Below, in pieces: positions 9,080 to 17,764 of a DNA stretch of 64,000 bases. Both the position numbers and the translations under genes were made by a program. The DNA is taken from the NCBI RefSeq assembly GCF_003474385.1, contig NZ_QUCY01000008.1, forward strand, positions 25,436 to 89,435, written 5' to 3'. Each line of letters starts with the position of its first letter. Positions within the stretch are counted from its first letter, which is position 1. This DNA comes from Senegalimassilia sp003474385. GTDB taxonomy: Bacteria; Actinomycetota; Coriobacteriia; Coriobacteriales; Eggerthellaceae. The notes beneath the pieces are model-generated. The model searched no databases, had not been told where the DNA came from, and saw only the letters and a list, made by a program, of their open reading frames with translations.

Positions 9080-10835
9080 CTACCCTTCGATTTCCCCGTC
9101 GATGAGCGCGAAGCAGAAGCGCCGCTTCTGCTCGGTGTCCACGATGTGCACCGGTTTGATCTGGTTCGGGGCCTTGCCGTGCATGACGCGCATATCGCGC
9201 CACAGCTGGTTGGTCTCGTCCTGCAGCACGCGCGCGGTGGCCGGGGCGAACGTGCCGTCTCCGTCGAACCAGGTGCCATGCGATGCGCGACAATTCCGCC
9301 AGGTCGATGGCCGCATGATCGGCATGGTAAAACTCGAGCAGGTACTCATAACGCGCCGGATGATGGTCGACGTTGGGGTGCACGCTGAAATCCACGAGGT
9401 CGAGCCCTGCGCGCGCAGCCACCTTGTCGGCCACCTTGCGCAGCACAAGCTCCGTGGTCTTCTCGCCATGCATGTTCACCGTCTGGTCGAGGCGGAACAG
9501 GAACTCCATCGTGGGCATGGTTCCCTTGTGGCCTACGCAGCGGATGGCGTCGCGCATCTTGTAGCGGTAGAAGCCCGAACGGCTCGTGATGATGACCTCG
9601 TAGTCGTGGCCCTCTTGCAGATCTTCAACGCCGAGCGTGTGGTCGTAGTCGGGGTCGTCGACGGGCACGAACTCGAAGTACACGCTGCGCGGCAGCAGCA
9701 CGCTCGAAGGGTCGTCCAGCTCAAACGGCACAGAGAACGCGCCTTCCGAAGCGCTGTAGCCGGTGTAGAGGATGTGCACGTCGTCGCCGATGAAGCGGCG
9801 CAGACGCTACGTGTAGGGCGCGAAACCGCCGCCGGCAACGCTGCGGACGACCAGCAGGTTCGGCCACATGGCCGGCGTGATGGGCTCGTCAAAGCCGCGC
9901 TCGAAGATGGCGCGCAGCTCGGCAGCGCGCTCGGGGTTGGGCTCGATGCACGCTCCCAAACCGGCACGCACGTCGGCCGGCATCTGGATGGACGCGTCGA
10001 TAGTTCCCTGCTCGATGTCGCGCACGAGCAGCTCCCAGTTGTCCTCGACGTAGCGCATAAGGTCGAGCACGCCGGTGATGAACACCGATGATATGTCGCG
10101 GATGTCGCGCTCTTCGATGGCGAAGCGCGCATGCAGATAGCGCGTGTCGGTGCCGGGTTTAGTGAACACGGCCTCGTCGGGGCTGGTAGTGGTCGCCGCA
10201 AGATACGGGCGGGCGTCGGCGATGGCCTTGCACGACAGCGACCCGAATGAAATGCCGCTCTTCAGCGTGTTGTAGTGGCTTTCGATAAGCGTGAGCATAC
10301 GACCGCCGGCCAGGCCCTCGCCCGCGCCCACGTAGCTGCGGTAATACGTGTACGCGCCCGAATAGCCCATGAGGATCTCCGCCATGCGCTTGGTGTAGGA
10401 GATGCCCTTGGGATTGCCCATGGCGCCCGAGGTTTCATTGAAGTGCACGATTTCCTCGGTGGTCACCACACCGCGCGTGCCGCGCTCCATCACCTCGTAG
10501 ATATAGCCGGCGTAATCGTCGTAGCTGGTGAAGGGAACGGTGCGCTTGAAGTCCTCGACCGTCTTGATGTCGGCAAAGCCGTGATCGCGGCCGAACGGCG
10601 TGTCCTTGTTCGCCTCTATCATCTCGAAGAGCAGTTCTTCCTGCACCTCGCGTGCATGCAGCACGTCGGCCTCAAGCTGCTGCTCGAGCGCCTTACCTGC
10701 CGCGTATCGGCGTTCGTGCATCATGGCGCGCAGGGTTGCCACATCGGGCATCTGCGCGGGCGCGCTCGCCGATGCGGGCTGCTCGTGATGCGCGTCGTTG
10801 CCGGTCAGTTCCGAGATCTTTTCGTCATGCGCCAT
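9080..10835 (-). pseudogene. GH3-family acyl-adenylating enzyme, disrupted by an in-frame TAG and a frameshift
   Basis: The translation matches the GH3 fold (acyl-acid amido synthetases related to the plant auxin-conjugating enzymes; ANL-like adenylation). The AMP-binding loop is FNETSGAMGNPKGISYT, followed later by VAGGGFAPYT. Directly after that motif comes a TAG (9807-9809); the same frame then continues with RLRRFIGDDVHILYTGY. A second lesion near 9270-9285 shifts the frame by one base: homology continues as FDGDGTFAPATARVLQDE in the next frame down to a TAG at 9080. Restoring both gives one protein of about 585 residues. The gene starts 9 bp after the STAS gene. These may be real inactivating mutations or sequence errors. 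Confidence 0.8.
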
Positions 10836-10844
10836 AGCAGCCCC

Positions 10845-11147
10845 CTACTGTTCGACGGTCAGAATTTCCGTGAAACCCGTGGCATCGAGCACGTCGGCGA
10901 TGTACTCGTTGGGATGGCGCAGCGTAAGGCCACTTCCCACCTTCGCCAGCTCCTTGTGCGCGAACAAGAACACGCGCAGACCGGCGCTCGAAACGTACTG
11001 GGTGTCGGCCAGGTCGATGGCCAGGCTGGCGACGCCTTCCAGGTTCTCGCGCAGGTAGCCCTCCAGATCCGGGGACGTGTTCGTGTCCAAACGCCCAGAC
11101 AGGGCCACCTCGAGCGCGTCGCCGTTTTTCGTTGCCTTGATCTCCAT
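10845..11147 (-). CDS. STAS-domain anti-sigma-factor antagonist
   Basis: A 100-residue stand-alone STAS domain of SpoIIAA/RsbV type. The motif DTQYVSSAGLRVF (residues 48-60) holds the Ser, about residue 53, that RsbW-type kinases phosphorylate and SpoIIE/RsbU-type phosphatases dephosphorylate. It lies 30 bp after the phosphatase gene and 9 bp before the GH3 gene. Both possible partners are in the same operon: a PP2C-like phosphatase and ATPase/kinase domains at the ends of the phosphatase and of the MATE protein. No sigma factor gene is nearby, so the output of the switch may be the transporter itself or an unlinked target. Confidence 0.9.
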   Translation of the reverse strand: MEIKATKNGDALEVALSGRLDTNTSPDLEGYLRENLEGVASLAIDLADTQYVSSAGLRVFLFAHKELAKVGSGLTLRHPNEYIADVLDATGFTEILTVEQ

Positions 11148-11177
11148 ATGCGGTTCTTTCTCGAACGCTTCCCGTAT

Positions 11178-13519
11178 TTAAACGAATCGCTTCGTCATAC
11201 GCAAGATGTTGCGCCCGTCGGCGCGAGTGTAGCGCAAGTCGTCCATGTACTTGCGCATGAGCAGGATGCCCAGCCCGCCTTTGCGCTGCTCATCGGCGGG
11301 GTCGACCTTCTTCGCGTTGTGCGAAAGCGGGTCGTAGGCGATCCCCTGGTCGCTGAACACGAGGTGCAAGCAGCCCGCGCGCTCGTCGACGGCGGCCTCG
11401 ATGTCCACCGGCAGGCGCGGCTGGCCATCGGGGAACCCGTAGTGGCAGATGTTGACGAAGACTTCCTCGCAGACGAGCATCATCTGCGCCATCATCTTCG
11501 GCGTGCGGTCCTCGCCCTCGCAGATAGGCTCCAGGAAGGCGAACAGGCTATCAAGCTCGGCATCGTCGGCCGGCAGCGTAAGGCGCTGCACGGGAAGGTT
11601 CCAGCGGAAGGCGAGCATGGTGATGTCGTCAGCCTGCGGCGCTGCGCCTGCGAAGGCGTCCACGCTTGCCGCCAGGGAGTTTACAGCGGTTTGGGCCGAA
11701 GATGCGGCCGCCGCGCTCGCAGCCGCCGCAACGTCCGGCGCTTGCATGTCCGAGCCCACGGGGACACCTTCCCCACCCGACGCATTGATTCGCGCCAGCG
11801 TTTCCAGCAAGCGCTCCTCGCCGTACAGTTCTTCAGCCGCGTTTGCCGCTTCCGACACGCCGTCGGTGTACAAAAGCAGGCCGTCGCCCGGGCTGCACAT
11901 GAAGCTTCCCTCGCGGTACTTCACCACGTCCATAGCGCCGGGCACCAGCCCCGGGCGACACGCAAGATAGCCGAGCTTGCCGTTTTGCTTGAGCACCGGC
12001 GGGTTGTGGCCGGCGTTGGCGAAGCGCACCTCGCCGGTTGCCGTGTCCACCACGCATGCGAACGCGGTAACGAACAGCATGGCGTCGTTGCGCTCACACA
12101 GCTGACGGTTGGCCAGGGTGAACGCCGTGCCAAGATCGTCGGTTTCCAACAGGTACTGGCGCAGCAGGCTTTGCGCGCGCATCATGAACAGCGCCGCGGG
12201 AACGCCCTTGCCCGACACGTCGCCGATGACGAAGGCCACGCCGCGCTCGCCCACCTCGAACACGTCGTAGAAGTCGCCGCCCACCTCACGTGCCGGGCGC
12301 ATGAAGCCGGCGATATCGAGCGCGAAGCGTTCCGTGAGCGAATCGAAGTCGTGCGGCACGGCGCTCATCTGGATCTGTCTGGCCACGTCGAGCTCGGTGG
12401 CCGTGCGCTGGCGCTCGGCCGTGACGCTGTACAGGCGCTCGATGAAGCCGACCATGTCGCGGCGCATCTTGTTGGTGGACTCGTACAGCTCGGCGATCTC
12501 ATAGCGAGGCTTCGTGCCGCGCTCATCGACCGCGATGCGCATGTCGCGCCTGCCCTGCTCGACATCGGATTCCATGCGCTCAATGAAGGTCTGCTGGTCG
12601 AGGGCGAGCACTTCGATGGGGCGCGTGAAGCGGCGCTCCAAGATGTGCAGGAACGCGAACATGGGCAGGAAGATGGGCACTATGAGGATGGCGGCCTCGT
12701 GGAGCATGGTGTGCACAACGGTCTGGAAGCTCTCCTCGTCGCCGGAGGCGAAGGCGATGACCAAGACCGAAACGAGAAGCATCAGCAACGCCGACGCGAT
12801 AACGAACTAGATGACGAAGCGCTGCGTGAGGTTCGCCTTCTTGATGTTGCGGTACGGGACGTGGATCCAACGCGGCGGGTTGGGCATAAGCGGGCTGCGC
12901 TCGAGCGCGTAAAGCAGGGGCAGGCCGATGTAGAGCAGCATCCACACGTTATTCAAGCCGCGCGCGGCGAACGACGGGCCCGACTCGGGCGGCACGCCGA
13001 CGAACAGATAGACGGCCAGGTTCACGCACGCGCTGTCCACCAGGACAAGCGCCATGTACAGCGCCGTCTTCGACGCCGAATCGAATCGCGGGTACGGGCG
13101 CGGGCTCCTCGCGTTCACAAGGTACCACACCCAGCGCGGCAGGCCGTTGTACATGATCTGTATCATGAAGTAGCCCGCCAGCATGGACGGCGTGGCGCCT
13201 TCGTGCAGGATATCCGAGACCAGGTTGGCCGTCGCGCAACCGAAAACGCCCGGCAAGCCGAAGAACAGCCCGAGCACCGGCCCCAACGCCGACGCCGGGC
13301 GGATTTGCACGATATCGTTGAACTGCGGGACCACCAGAAAGCCTTCAAGGACCGCCAGGTACGCGACGAAGCAGGCGACGAACATGCCCAACGACCGCTT
13401 CCAGCCAGGCCGCAATGGCGCCTGCGGGGCTTCTGACGCAACGGAAACTACCGGCGTCTCCCGACATCGCGAACAGCGGTTGCGGGCATTTCATTATGTT
13501 CCGGTCGATCCGATTCCAT
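11178..13519 (-). pseudogene. Membrane SpoIIE-type phosphatase with C-terminal GHKL ATPase, disrupted by a TAG and probable frameshift
   Basis: Joined, the pieces give about 780 residues. The N-terminal third is a membrane domain whose RPASALGPVLGLFFGLPG segment resembles ECF S-component-like sensors. It is followed by two more helices, a coiled linker, a SpoIIE/PP2C domain (GGDFYD, GDVSGKG, ADDITML) and a GHKL ATPase (EEVFVNICHYG, FSDQGIAYDP, GGLGILLMRK). A TAG at 12807-12809 interrupts a membrane helix while the frame continues unchanged on both sides. The best ribosome site, GGGAGGTG, precedes an ATG at 13519 whose frame closes after 23 codons; adding one G to the GGG at about 13460-13463 joins it to the main frame. 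Without that, the start would be a weak TTG at 13415. Confidence 0.75.
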
Positions 13520-13853
13520 GGTGTCGCACCTCCCGCATCCGTTCGCTAAAACGCCATCCAGATTCGTTCGCCCTTACTATAACGAATGTCACTGGCGCAG
13601 AAGAAGACAAACCGAGATGCAGCGTAAAAGGCGGCATCCGCGAAACGAACGTCAAATGCCCGAGAAGCCGCCGCGAGCGAAAAGGCAAGCCGCCTACGCC
13701 CGCCGATGCGGTGGACACGAGAGCCGCAGCCCCCGGCAGCTGGCAGGATGTCCAGCCCTTCGCAGGCGCGCTGCAGATACGCGATCACATTCGCCCGATC
13801 TTCGCCGGATCGCAATAGCATCCGCAAGCCCGCCCACCTGTCGCAGCAGGGCG
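13520..13853. other. Intergenic leader upstream of the phosphatase operon, no supported gene
   Basis: This 334-bp stretch separates nnrD from the phosphatase gene. It must hold the phosphatase operon promoter; TATAGT occurs on the minus strand close to 13,580 but has no good -35 at normal spacing. A 93-codon minus-strand open frame lacks a ribosome site and recognisable content. Confidence 0.4.
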
Positions 13854-14867
13854 CTACGACAACGAGGCGATCGCCTCAGGAATGGCGGCCACCACGTCTT
13901 CAGCGGTTACGCAAATGCTGGTCAGGCGCTTTGCCGCCGCCCGCGCCGCCCGCGCGTGCAGCGCCGCGGCAAGCACGCACGCGTCTACCGGGGCCAAGCC
14001 CTGCGCAAGCAGCGCCGCGGCCATGCCGGCAAGCACATCGCCCGTTCCCGCCTTTGCCAAGGCAGAGGTTCCATCCGACATGCGCACGATGGTTTCACCG
14101 TCAGATATATAGGTAACGGGGCCTTTCACCATGGCGGTCACGCCATAAGCTTGCGAAAGCAGCAACGCCAACTGCGCCGGGTCGTCGGTAGGCAGGGCCA
14201 GCGGAGCGGCAAGGCGCGCAGCCTCTCCCGCGTGCGGCGTGATGACCGTGGGCAAGCCGTCGATGAAGCGGCGGCGCAGCAGCAGGCGGCCTTCGGGAGA
14301 GGTCAGCGCGTCAAGACCGCCGCCGTCGACAAGCACCGCAGCGGCCGCGCCCTCGAGAACGGTGCAGGTCAGCTGGGCAGAAAGAGGATCTGCGGCATCG
14401 AAGCCGCTGCCGACGAGGAACGCCAGCGGATGACGGGGCGCCACGGGACCAAGCGCTTTCGGGCGCGGCGCCGCATGCACCGGACGGCCCGATCGGCATG
14501 CGCGATACGCGCCCGCCCGCCCGTCCGAGCTTGCGGGCGCAGCCTGAACCGCGGCAGGGCTGCCAGCGATGCTCCCCCGTTCATCAGGATCAAGCTGCGC
14601 GTACGCCGCCAGCTCGTCCCACGCGCGCACCACAAGCGACGGGCTTGCCGCGCGCACCGCCGCAACGGATTCGGGCGAGCAGGCAACTTCGGTATACCCC
14701 GCGCCCATGCGCTGCGAGGCAACCGCCGCAAGACATGCGGCGCCTGGATAATCGGCGCAACCGGCGATCAACGTCAACTTGCCGCGCGAATACTTATTCG
14801 CCAGGTCGTCAGGCCACGGAAGCAATGCCGCCACCTGCTCCAACGTATACTTCTTCGCTCGCTGCAT
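13854..14867 (-). CDS. nnrD: ADP-dependent NAD(P)H-hydrate dehydratase (NnrD domain only)
   Basis: The 337-residue protein has the carbohydrate-kinase-like NnrD/CARKD fold: GKLTLIAGCADYPGAA near the N-terminus, ITPHAGEAARL, and LAKAGTGDVLAGMAAALLAQG for ADP binding. It removes water from damaged NAD(P)HX using ADP. No epimerase (NnrE) domain is fused. A Ala/Arg-rich stretch of about 35 residues in the middle is an insertion not expected in the family. The ATG at 14867 has GGAGGA five bases upstream and is preferred over an upstream TTG. In many actinobacteria nnr lies next to acpS and glmS; here acpS is 3 kb away across a repeat-rich island. Confidence 0.88.
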   Translation of the reverse strand: MQRAKKYTLEQVAALLPWPDDLANKYSRGKLTLIAGCADYPGAACLAAVASQRMGAGYTEVACSPESVAAVRAASPSLVVRAWDELAAYAQLDPDERGSIAGSPAAVQAAPASSDGRAGAYRACRSGRPVHAAPRPKALGPVAPRHPLAFLVGSGFDAADPLSAQLTCTVLEGAAAAVLVDGGGLDALTSPEGRLLLRRRFIDGLPTVITPHAGEAARLAAPLALPTDDPAQLALLLSQAYGVTAMVKGPVTYISDGETIVRMSDGTSALAKAGTGDVLAGMAAALLAQGLAPVDACVLAAALHARAARAAAKRLTSICVTAEDVVAAIPEAIASLS

Positions 14868-15054
14868 CCGTCCTCCATTCGCCAAGCGCTACGCACGCAT
14901 ATGTTCGCACCTAGTGTACTCCAACCACGTAAGAGCGAAGTAAAGCATGGCGTTCGCCACCGCGAACAGCCCCGCAAACAGGAAGCCCGGCGACAACGCG
15001 CAAACCGCAACACCGCCCCAAGCACAAGCGCGACCGCGTCAATCGCCAGGGAAA

Positions 15055-15202
15055 GCCAGAGCCCCCAGCGCGCCAGAGCCCGCCAGCGCGCGCCGGGCCC
15101 CCAACACACGCCAGGACCTCCGCAGCGCATGCCAGAACCCCCGGCGCGCGCCGGGACCCCCGCGCGCGCCAGGACCGCCAGCGCGCACCGGGACGAAAAC
15201 CT
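15055..15202. repeat. Degenerate GC-rich tandem repeat, units of 18-20 bp
   Basis: About seven loose copies of a unit like GCGCGCGCCGGGACCCCC follow one another. The last, GCGCGCACCGGGACGAAAAC at 15181, recurs exactly at 15265. No convincing coding frame runs through it. Confidence 0.6.
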
Positions 15203-15286
15203 GGTGGGTTCGCTGCCGACCATGTTCTGGTGAGTCGACCCCCCCTATCGCACGCCAGGCCCCCGCGCGCACCGGGACGAAAACCG

Positions 15287-15381
15287 GACTCCGGAGCATT
15301 AGCCGGGCCAAGCAGCGGACTTCGGGGTGCTAATCGAGTCGAGCAGCGAGTTCCCAGAGCATTAGCCGGGCCAAGCAGCGA
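15287..15381. repeat. Three tandem ~31-bp units
   Basis: The outer two units share a 24-bp identical core (15294-15317 and 15357-15380, containing GCATTAGCCGGGCCAAGCAG); the middle unit is a diverged version with GGTGCTAATCGAGTCGAGCAG. Confidence 0.65.
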
Positions 15382-15388
15382 GCTCCCG

Positions 15389-15444
15389 CTGCGAAGAATC
15401 GCCAATTTTGTCCAGCCGTGGTCAAAAGAAACGATTCTTCGCAG
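15389..15444. repeat. Long palindrome, family member a
   Basis: Arms CTGCGAAGAATCG (15389-15401) and CGATTCTTCGCAG (15432-15444) are perfect 13-bp inverted repeats. Inside them TTTTGTCCA and TGGTCAAAA pair again. Members b, c and d have the same plan: GCGAAgAAtCG outer arm, TTTTG/CAAAA inner arm. A right half-copy (CCAAAACACGCGATTATTTG) follows at 15449-15475. Confidence 0.75.
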
Positions 15445-15534
15445 ACTCAGGGCCAAAACACGCGATTATTTGCGCTACCGGAAAGCCCATACGCGAACAA
15501 CCGGCAAAATCGTCCATTTCTCACTTCCGAGACC

Positions 15535-15586
15535 GCGAAAAACCGTCTGTTTTGACCGCCAGCGACCAAAACAGACGTTTTTTCGC
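15535..15586. repeat. Long palindrome, family member b
   Basis: Left arm GCGAAAAACCGTCTGTTTTG and right arm CAAAACAGACGTTTTTTCGC match at 19 of 20 positions across a 12-nt loop. Confidence 0.75.
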
Positions 15587-15637
15587 ATCCCGCACCCCAC
15601 CGACAGCCAACCCCATTCTCAACAAGCAACGCTCCCG

Positions 15638-15930
15638 TCACCAATCTCGGCGATGGAGGGCTTTTTCGCCAGGCTCAAGAACGCCGATAATGGGAATCGG
15701 GTTCTACCACCATCGGACTGGTCCGGCGTGACGATTCCCGAGTACTGCCGCATTCTCAACGCCTACCTCAGGCATTACAATGAGCGGAGGCCGAAGGGGA
15801 AGCTGGGCTGACCGAGCCCGATGCCGCACCGCAGGAGCCTGGGGCCGGCCGAGCCCAACGCGACACCGCAGGAGCTTGGGGCTGGCTGCATAACCGGTCC
15901 GAAGAAACGTCCGCATACCCATATCACAAC
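15638..15930 (+). pseudogene. IS3-family transposase C-terminal remnant
   Basis: The frame reads SPISAMEGFFARLK, then TIPEYCRILNAYLRHYNERR and KGKLG, matching the end of the IS3-group integrase domain (the last catalytic Glu is in the EGFF segment, followed by a YN..R motif). A TGA at 15809-15811 then interrupts it, and the same frame continues with SPMPHRRSLGP, which corresponds to the usual SPxxYRxSLG tail. The stretch between the two halves is garbled, suggesting an earlier indel. No intact upstream transposase or clear terminal inverted repeat is present, so this is a dead fragment. Confidence 0.7.
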
Positions 15931-15938
15931 TATCTTGC

Positions 15939-15982
15939 GCAAACCTTGCCGATTCCTTACGCAAGCCTTGCCGATTCCTTCC
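15939..15982. repeat. Two tandem 22-bp units upstream of the nuclease-like gene
   Basis: Units share GCAARCCTTGCCGATTCCTT (19-20 of 22 positions). Weaker partial copies (CAAAACCTTCC, CCATTCCTTACA) continue to about 16016. It lies 85-130 bp before the next gene and could be part of its control region. Confidence 0.6.
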
Positions 15983-16066
15983 CTGATCCCTACCAAAACC
16001 TTCCCCATTCCTTACACCACAAAATTCTCAATCTACCTGGGGAAATACTCTGATACCTTAGATTGC

Positions 16067-17041
16067 ATGACCATTGTGATCTCACATATTTCAGCAATCG
16101 AGTACTGGCTTGCGCACGAATCGCTCAAGCCCAAGGCCACGTCTGCCCATGCAGCAACCGAACTCCCGTCCGCGGGCCCCACCATCGACGACCGCCGCCG
16201 CGCTGAGCAGCTTCTAAAACAGTGCGCCAGCATCCCGTTGCATATCGCTGCCACGAAACCGCTCCATAACAGCACGCGCTTCCGCTGCCACGTTTGGTCC
16301 CCGCCCGTAGCACGGGCGCTCTATAGAATCGCAGATGACATTTACGTTTGCTCTCCCGAACTCGCCTTCGTCCAATCGGCGGCTGCGCTCGACAAGATCG
16401 ATACCGTGCGTTTAGGGTGCGAATTGTGCGCAACGTATTCCATCGACCGCCAGGCACGCGGAGGGTTCTTTCAGCGCAATGCCATCACCACGCGCGAAAA
16501 GCTCGGCGCGATCGTTTGCGAAAACCAGGGGGCAAACGGAATCAAAACCGCACGATGGGCGCTCGATCACGTGCTCGACCGATCAGCGTCACCTGCCGAG
16601 ACGAAAGTTGCGCTCGCCCTTACGCTCCCCTGCAAAATCGGCGGAATGGGACTCCCTCAGCCTTCGCTAAACCGCTTCATCCCGCTCAACGCAGCAGAGC
16701 AAAAGGCGCTCAATAGAAGCTATTTCCTTTGCGACCTCTATTGGGAGCAAGCAAAGCTCGCCATTGAGTACGACAGCGATGCCGAACACTCCGGATCCGA
16801 GCGCATCGCCTCGGATGCCGCACGAAGAAATGCGCTGCTCAGCCTGGGAATCACGGTCATCACCGTGGGAAACCAAACGTTTCGCGACAGGTCGGAATTC
16901 AAAAGGGTCGGCGCAACTGTCGCGCGGCTTCTCGGAACGCGCATCAGGCCGAGGAGCGAACACTACGACCGTCGGCAAATCGAGCTTCGCAAGCGTCTGA
17001 GCAGCCAACCGATTTGGGAAAGCGCCCGTTATAGCGAGTAG
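16067..17041 (+). CDS. Uncharacterised protein with C-terminal DUF559/VSR-like endonuclease domain
   Basis: I do not recognise the whole protein. The last ~110 of 324 residues look like a small PD-(D/E)XK nuclease domain of the DUF559/VSR kind: LAIEYDSDAEH, then SDAARRNALLSLGITVITV, an acidic position followed by the D..RR..L...G..V pattern. The N-terminal part (IEYWLAHES, then a region with RFRCHVWSPPVAR and ICSPELAFVQ-like text) resembles AbiEi-type antitoxin/regulator proteins that are often joined to DUF559 domains; this is tentative. The ATG at 16067 lacks a close ribosome site. Base composition is less GC-rich than the neighbours, and it sits in a repeat-bounded island, so transfer is likely. 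Confidence 0.6.
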   Translation: MTIVISHISAIEYWLAHESLKPKATSAHAATELPSAGPTIDDRRRAEQLLKQCASIPLHIAATKPLHNSTRFRCHVWSPPVARALYRIADDIYVCSPELAFVQSAAALDKIDTVRLGCELCATYSIDRQARGGFFQRNAITTREKLGAIVCENQGANGIKTARWALDHVLDRSASPAETKVALALTLPCKIGGMGLPQPSLNRFIPLNAAEQKALNRSYFLCDLYWEQAKLAIEYDSDAEHSGSERIASDAARRNALLSLGITVITVGNQTFRDRSEFKRVGATVARLLGTRIRPRSEHYDRRQIELRKRLSSQPIWESARYSE

Positions 17042-17247
17042 CGCCGCTGCGGGCAAGATCGCCGCGCCAGCGCCATCGCGGGCGAGGACGCCGAGCCAGC
17101 GCCGATTTGAAGAACCCACATGAACGAGGTTCCGCGCAAGTCCAGGCAAGCAAACTATAAGAGGTTTTCCGCTTTCCGCCGAAGTGCATACGCCGCTTTC
17201 GCATTCGACGCGCGCGGCACAGCGTAGGTCGCCTACAGCGAGCTTTT

Positions 17248-17265
17248 CGACAAACTAGTTTGTCG
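17248..17265. repeat. 18-bp perfect palindrome
   Basis: CGACAAACTAGTTTGTCG is fully self-complementary. It lies about 200 bp after the nuclease-like gene and could be an operator or an insertion target. No gene starts directly beside it. Confidence 0.6.
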
Positions 17266-17285
17266 ATGCAGCGAATCCGACAGGC

Positions 17286-17385
17286 GAGGGCTCTGCCGCA
17301 CCCATCAGCCAAGGGCGCCGCCGTACCCAGCGGGCGAGGACACTGCCATAGCCGACAGGCAAGGACGCTGCCGTACCCAACGGGC
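17286..17385. repeat. Minisatellite: four tandem 25-bp units
   Basis: Four consecutive units of exactly 25 bp (17286, 17311, 17336, 17361) share the pattern AAGGACGCTGCCGTACCCAA plus CGGGC, with 60-90 percent identity. The unit length is not a multiple of three and no supported gene covers it. There are no unique spacers, so it is not a CRISPR. Confidence 0.7.
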
Positions 17386-17571
17386 ATCCATGTGCTGCGA
17401 CCATCAAGCGCACGTACTTTCCCCAGGTAAACGAGCGCCTAGATTGTGCGCCATCTAACCTTGCCAGACAGTAACGTCACAAGCGCGAAAACGAAACTGC
17501 CGCAGCAAGCGATCCCTGCTCAACAAGCGAACGAACACGCCGGGGCGACGGATTCGCAGATTCGCCCAGAC

Positions 17572-17617
17572 AAGAACCGTTCATTTTGTCCCTCGGCAGC
17601 CAAAATGAACGGTTCTT
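17572..17617. repeat. Long palindrome, family member c
   Basis: Arms AAGAACCGTTCATTTTG and CAAAATGAACGGTTCTT are perfect 17-bp inverted repeats with a 12-nt loop. A right half-copy (GCCAAAAGAAACGATTATTC) follows at 17631-17655. Same plan as members a, b and d. Confidence 0.75.
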
Positions 17618-17712
17618 CGCCATTGAGTAGGCCAAAAGAAACGATTATTCGCGCCGCACCCCCCATTCGCACGAAACACCGTCCAAATTGTCCATCCCGC
17701 GCCTCGGAAAAC

Positions 17713-17764
17713 GCGAAGAATCGCTCGTTATGTCCCGCTGGGACCAAAACGAGCGATTCTTCGC
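17713..17764. repeat. Long palindrome, family member d
   Basis: GCGAAGAATCGCTCGTT on the left and AACGAGCGATTCTTCGC on the right are perfect 17-bp arms around an 18-nt loop. Its outer arm GCGAAGAATCG is identical to that of member a, 2.3 kb away. Confidence 0.75.

Noticed and set aside
9807..12809. Genetic recoding of TAG (for example pyrrolysine or suppressor tRNA) to explain two in-frame TAGs
   Set aside because: Many intact genes in the window end in TAG (moaC, ridA, rsmA, rsmI, and GH3 itself), and frameshifts lie in the same genes. Decay or sequence error is simpler.
10275..13436. Plus-strand open frame of over 1000 codons
   Set aside because: Antisense to the GH3, STAS and phosphatase genes; Arg/His/Ala-rich text typical of the reverse frame of high-GC genes, with no domain.
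13546..13827. 93-codon minus-strand frame upstream of the phosphatase operon
   Set aside because: Would start with TTG, has no ribosome site, and its Arg/Ala text shows no family.
17286..17385. CRISPR array
   Set aside because: The 25-bp units are directly joined with no unique spacers, and no cas genes are present.
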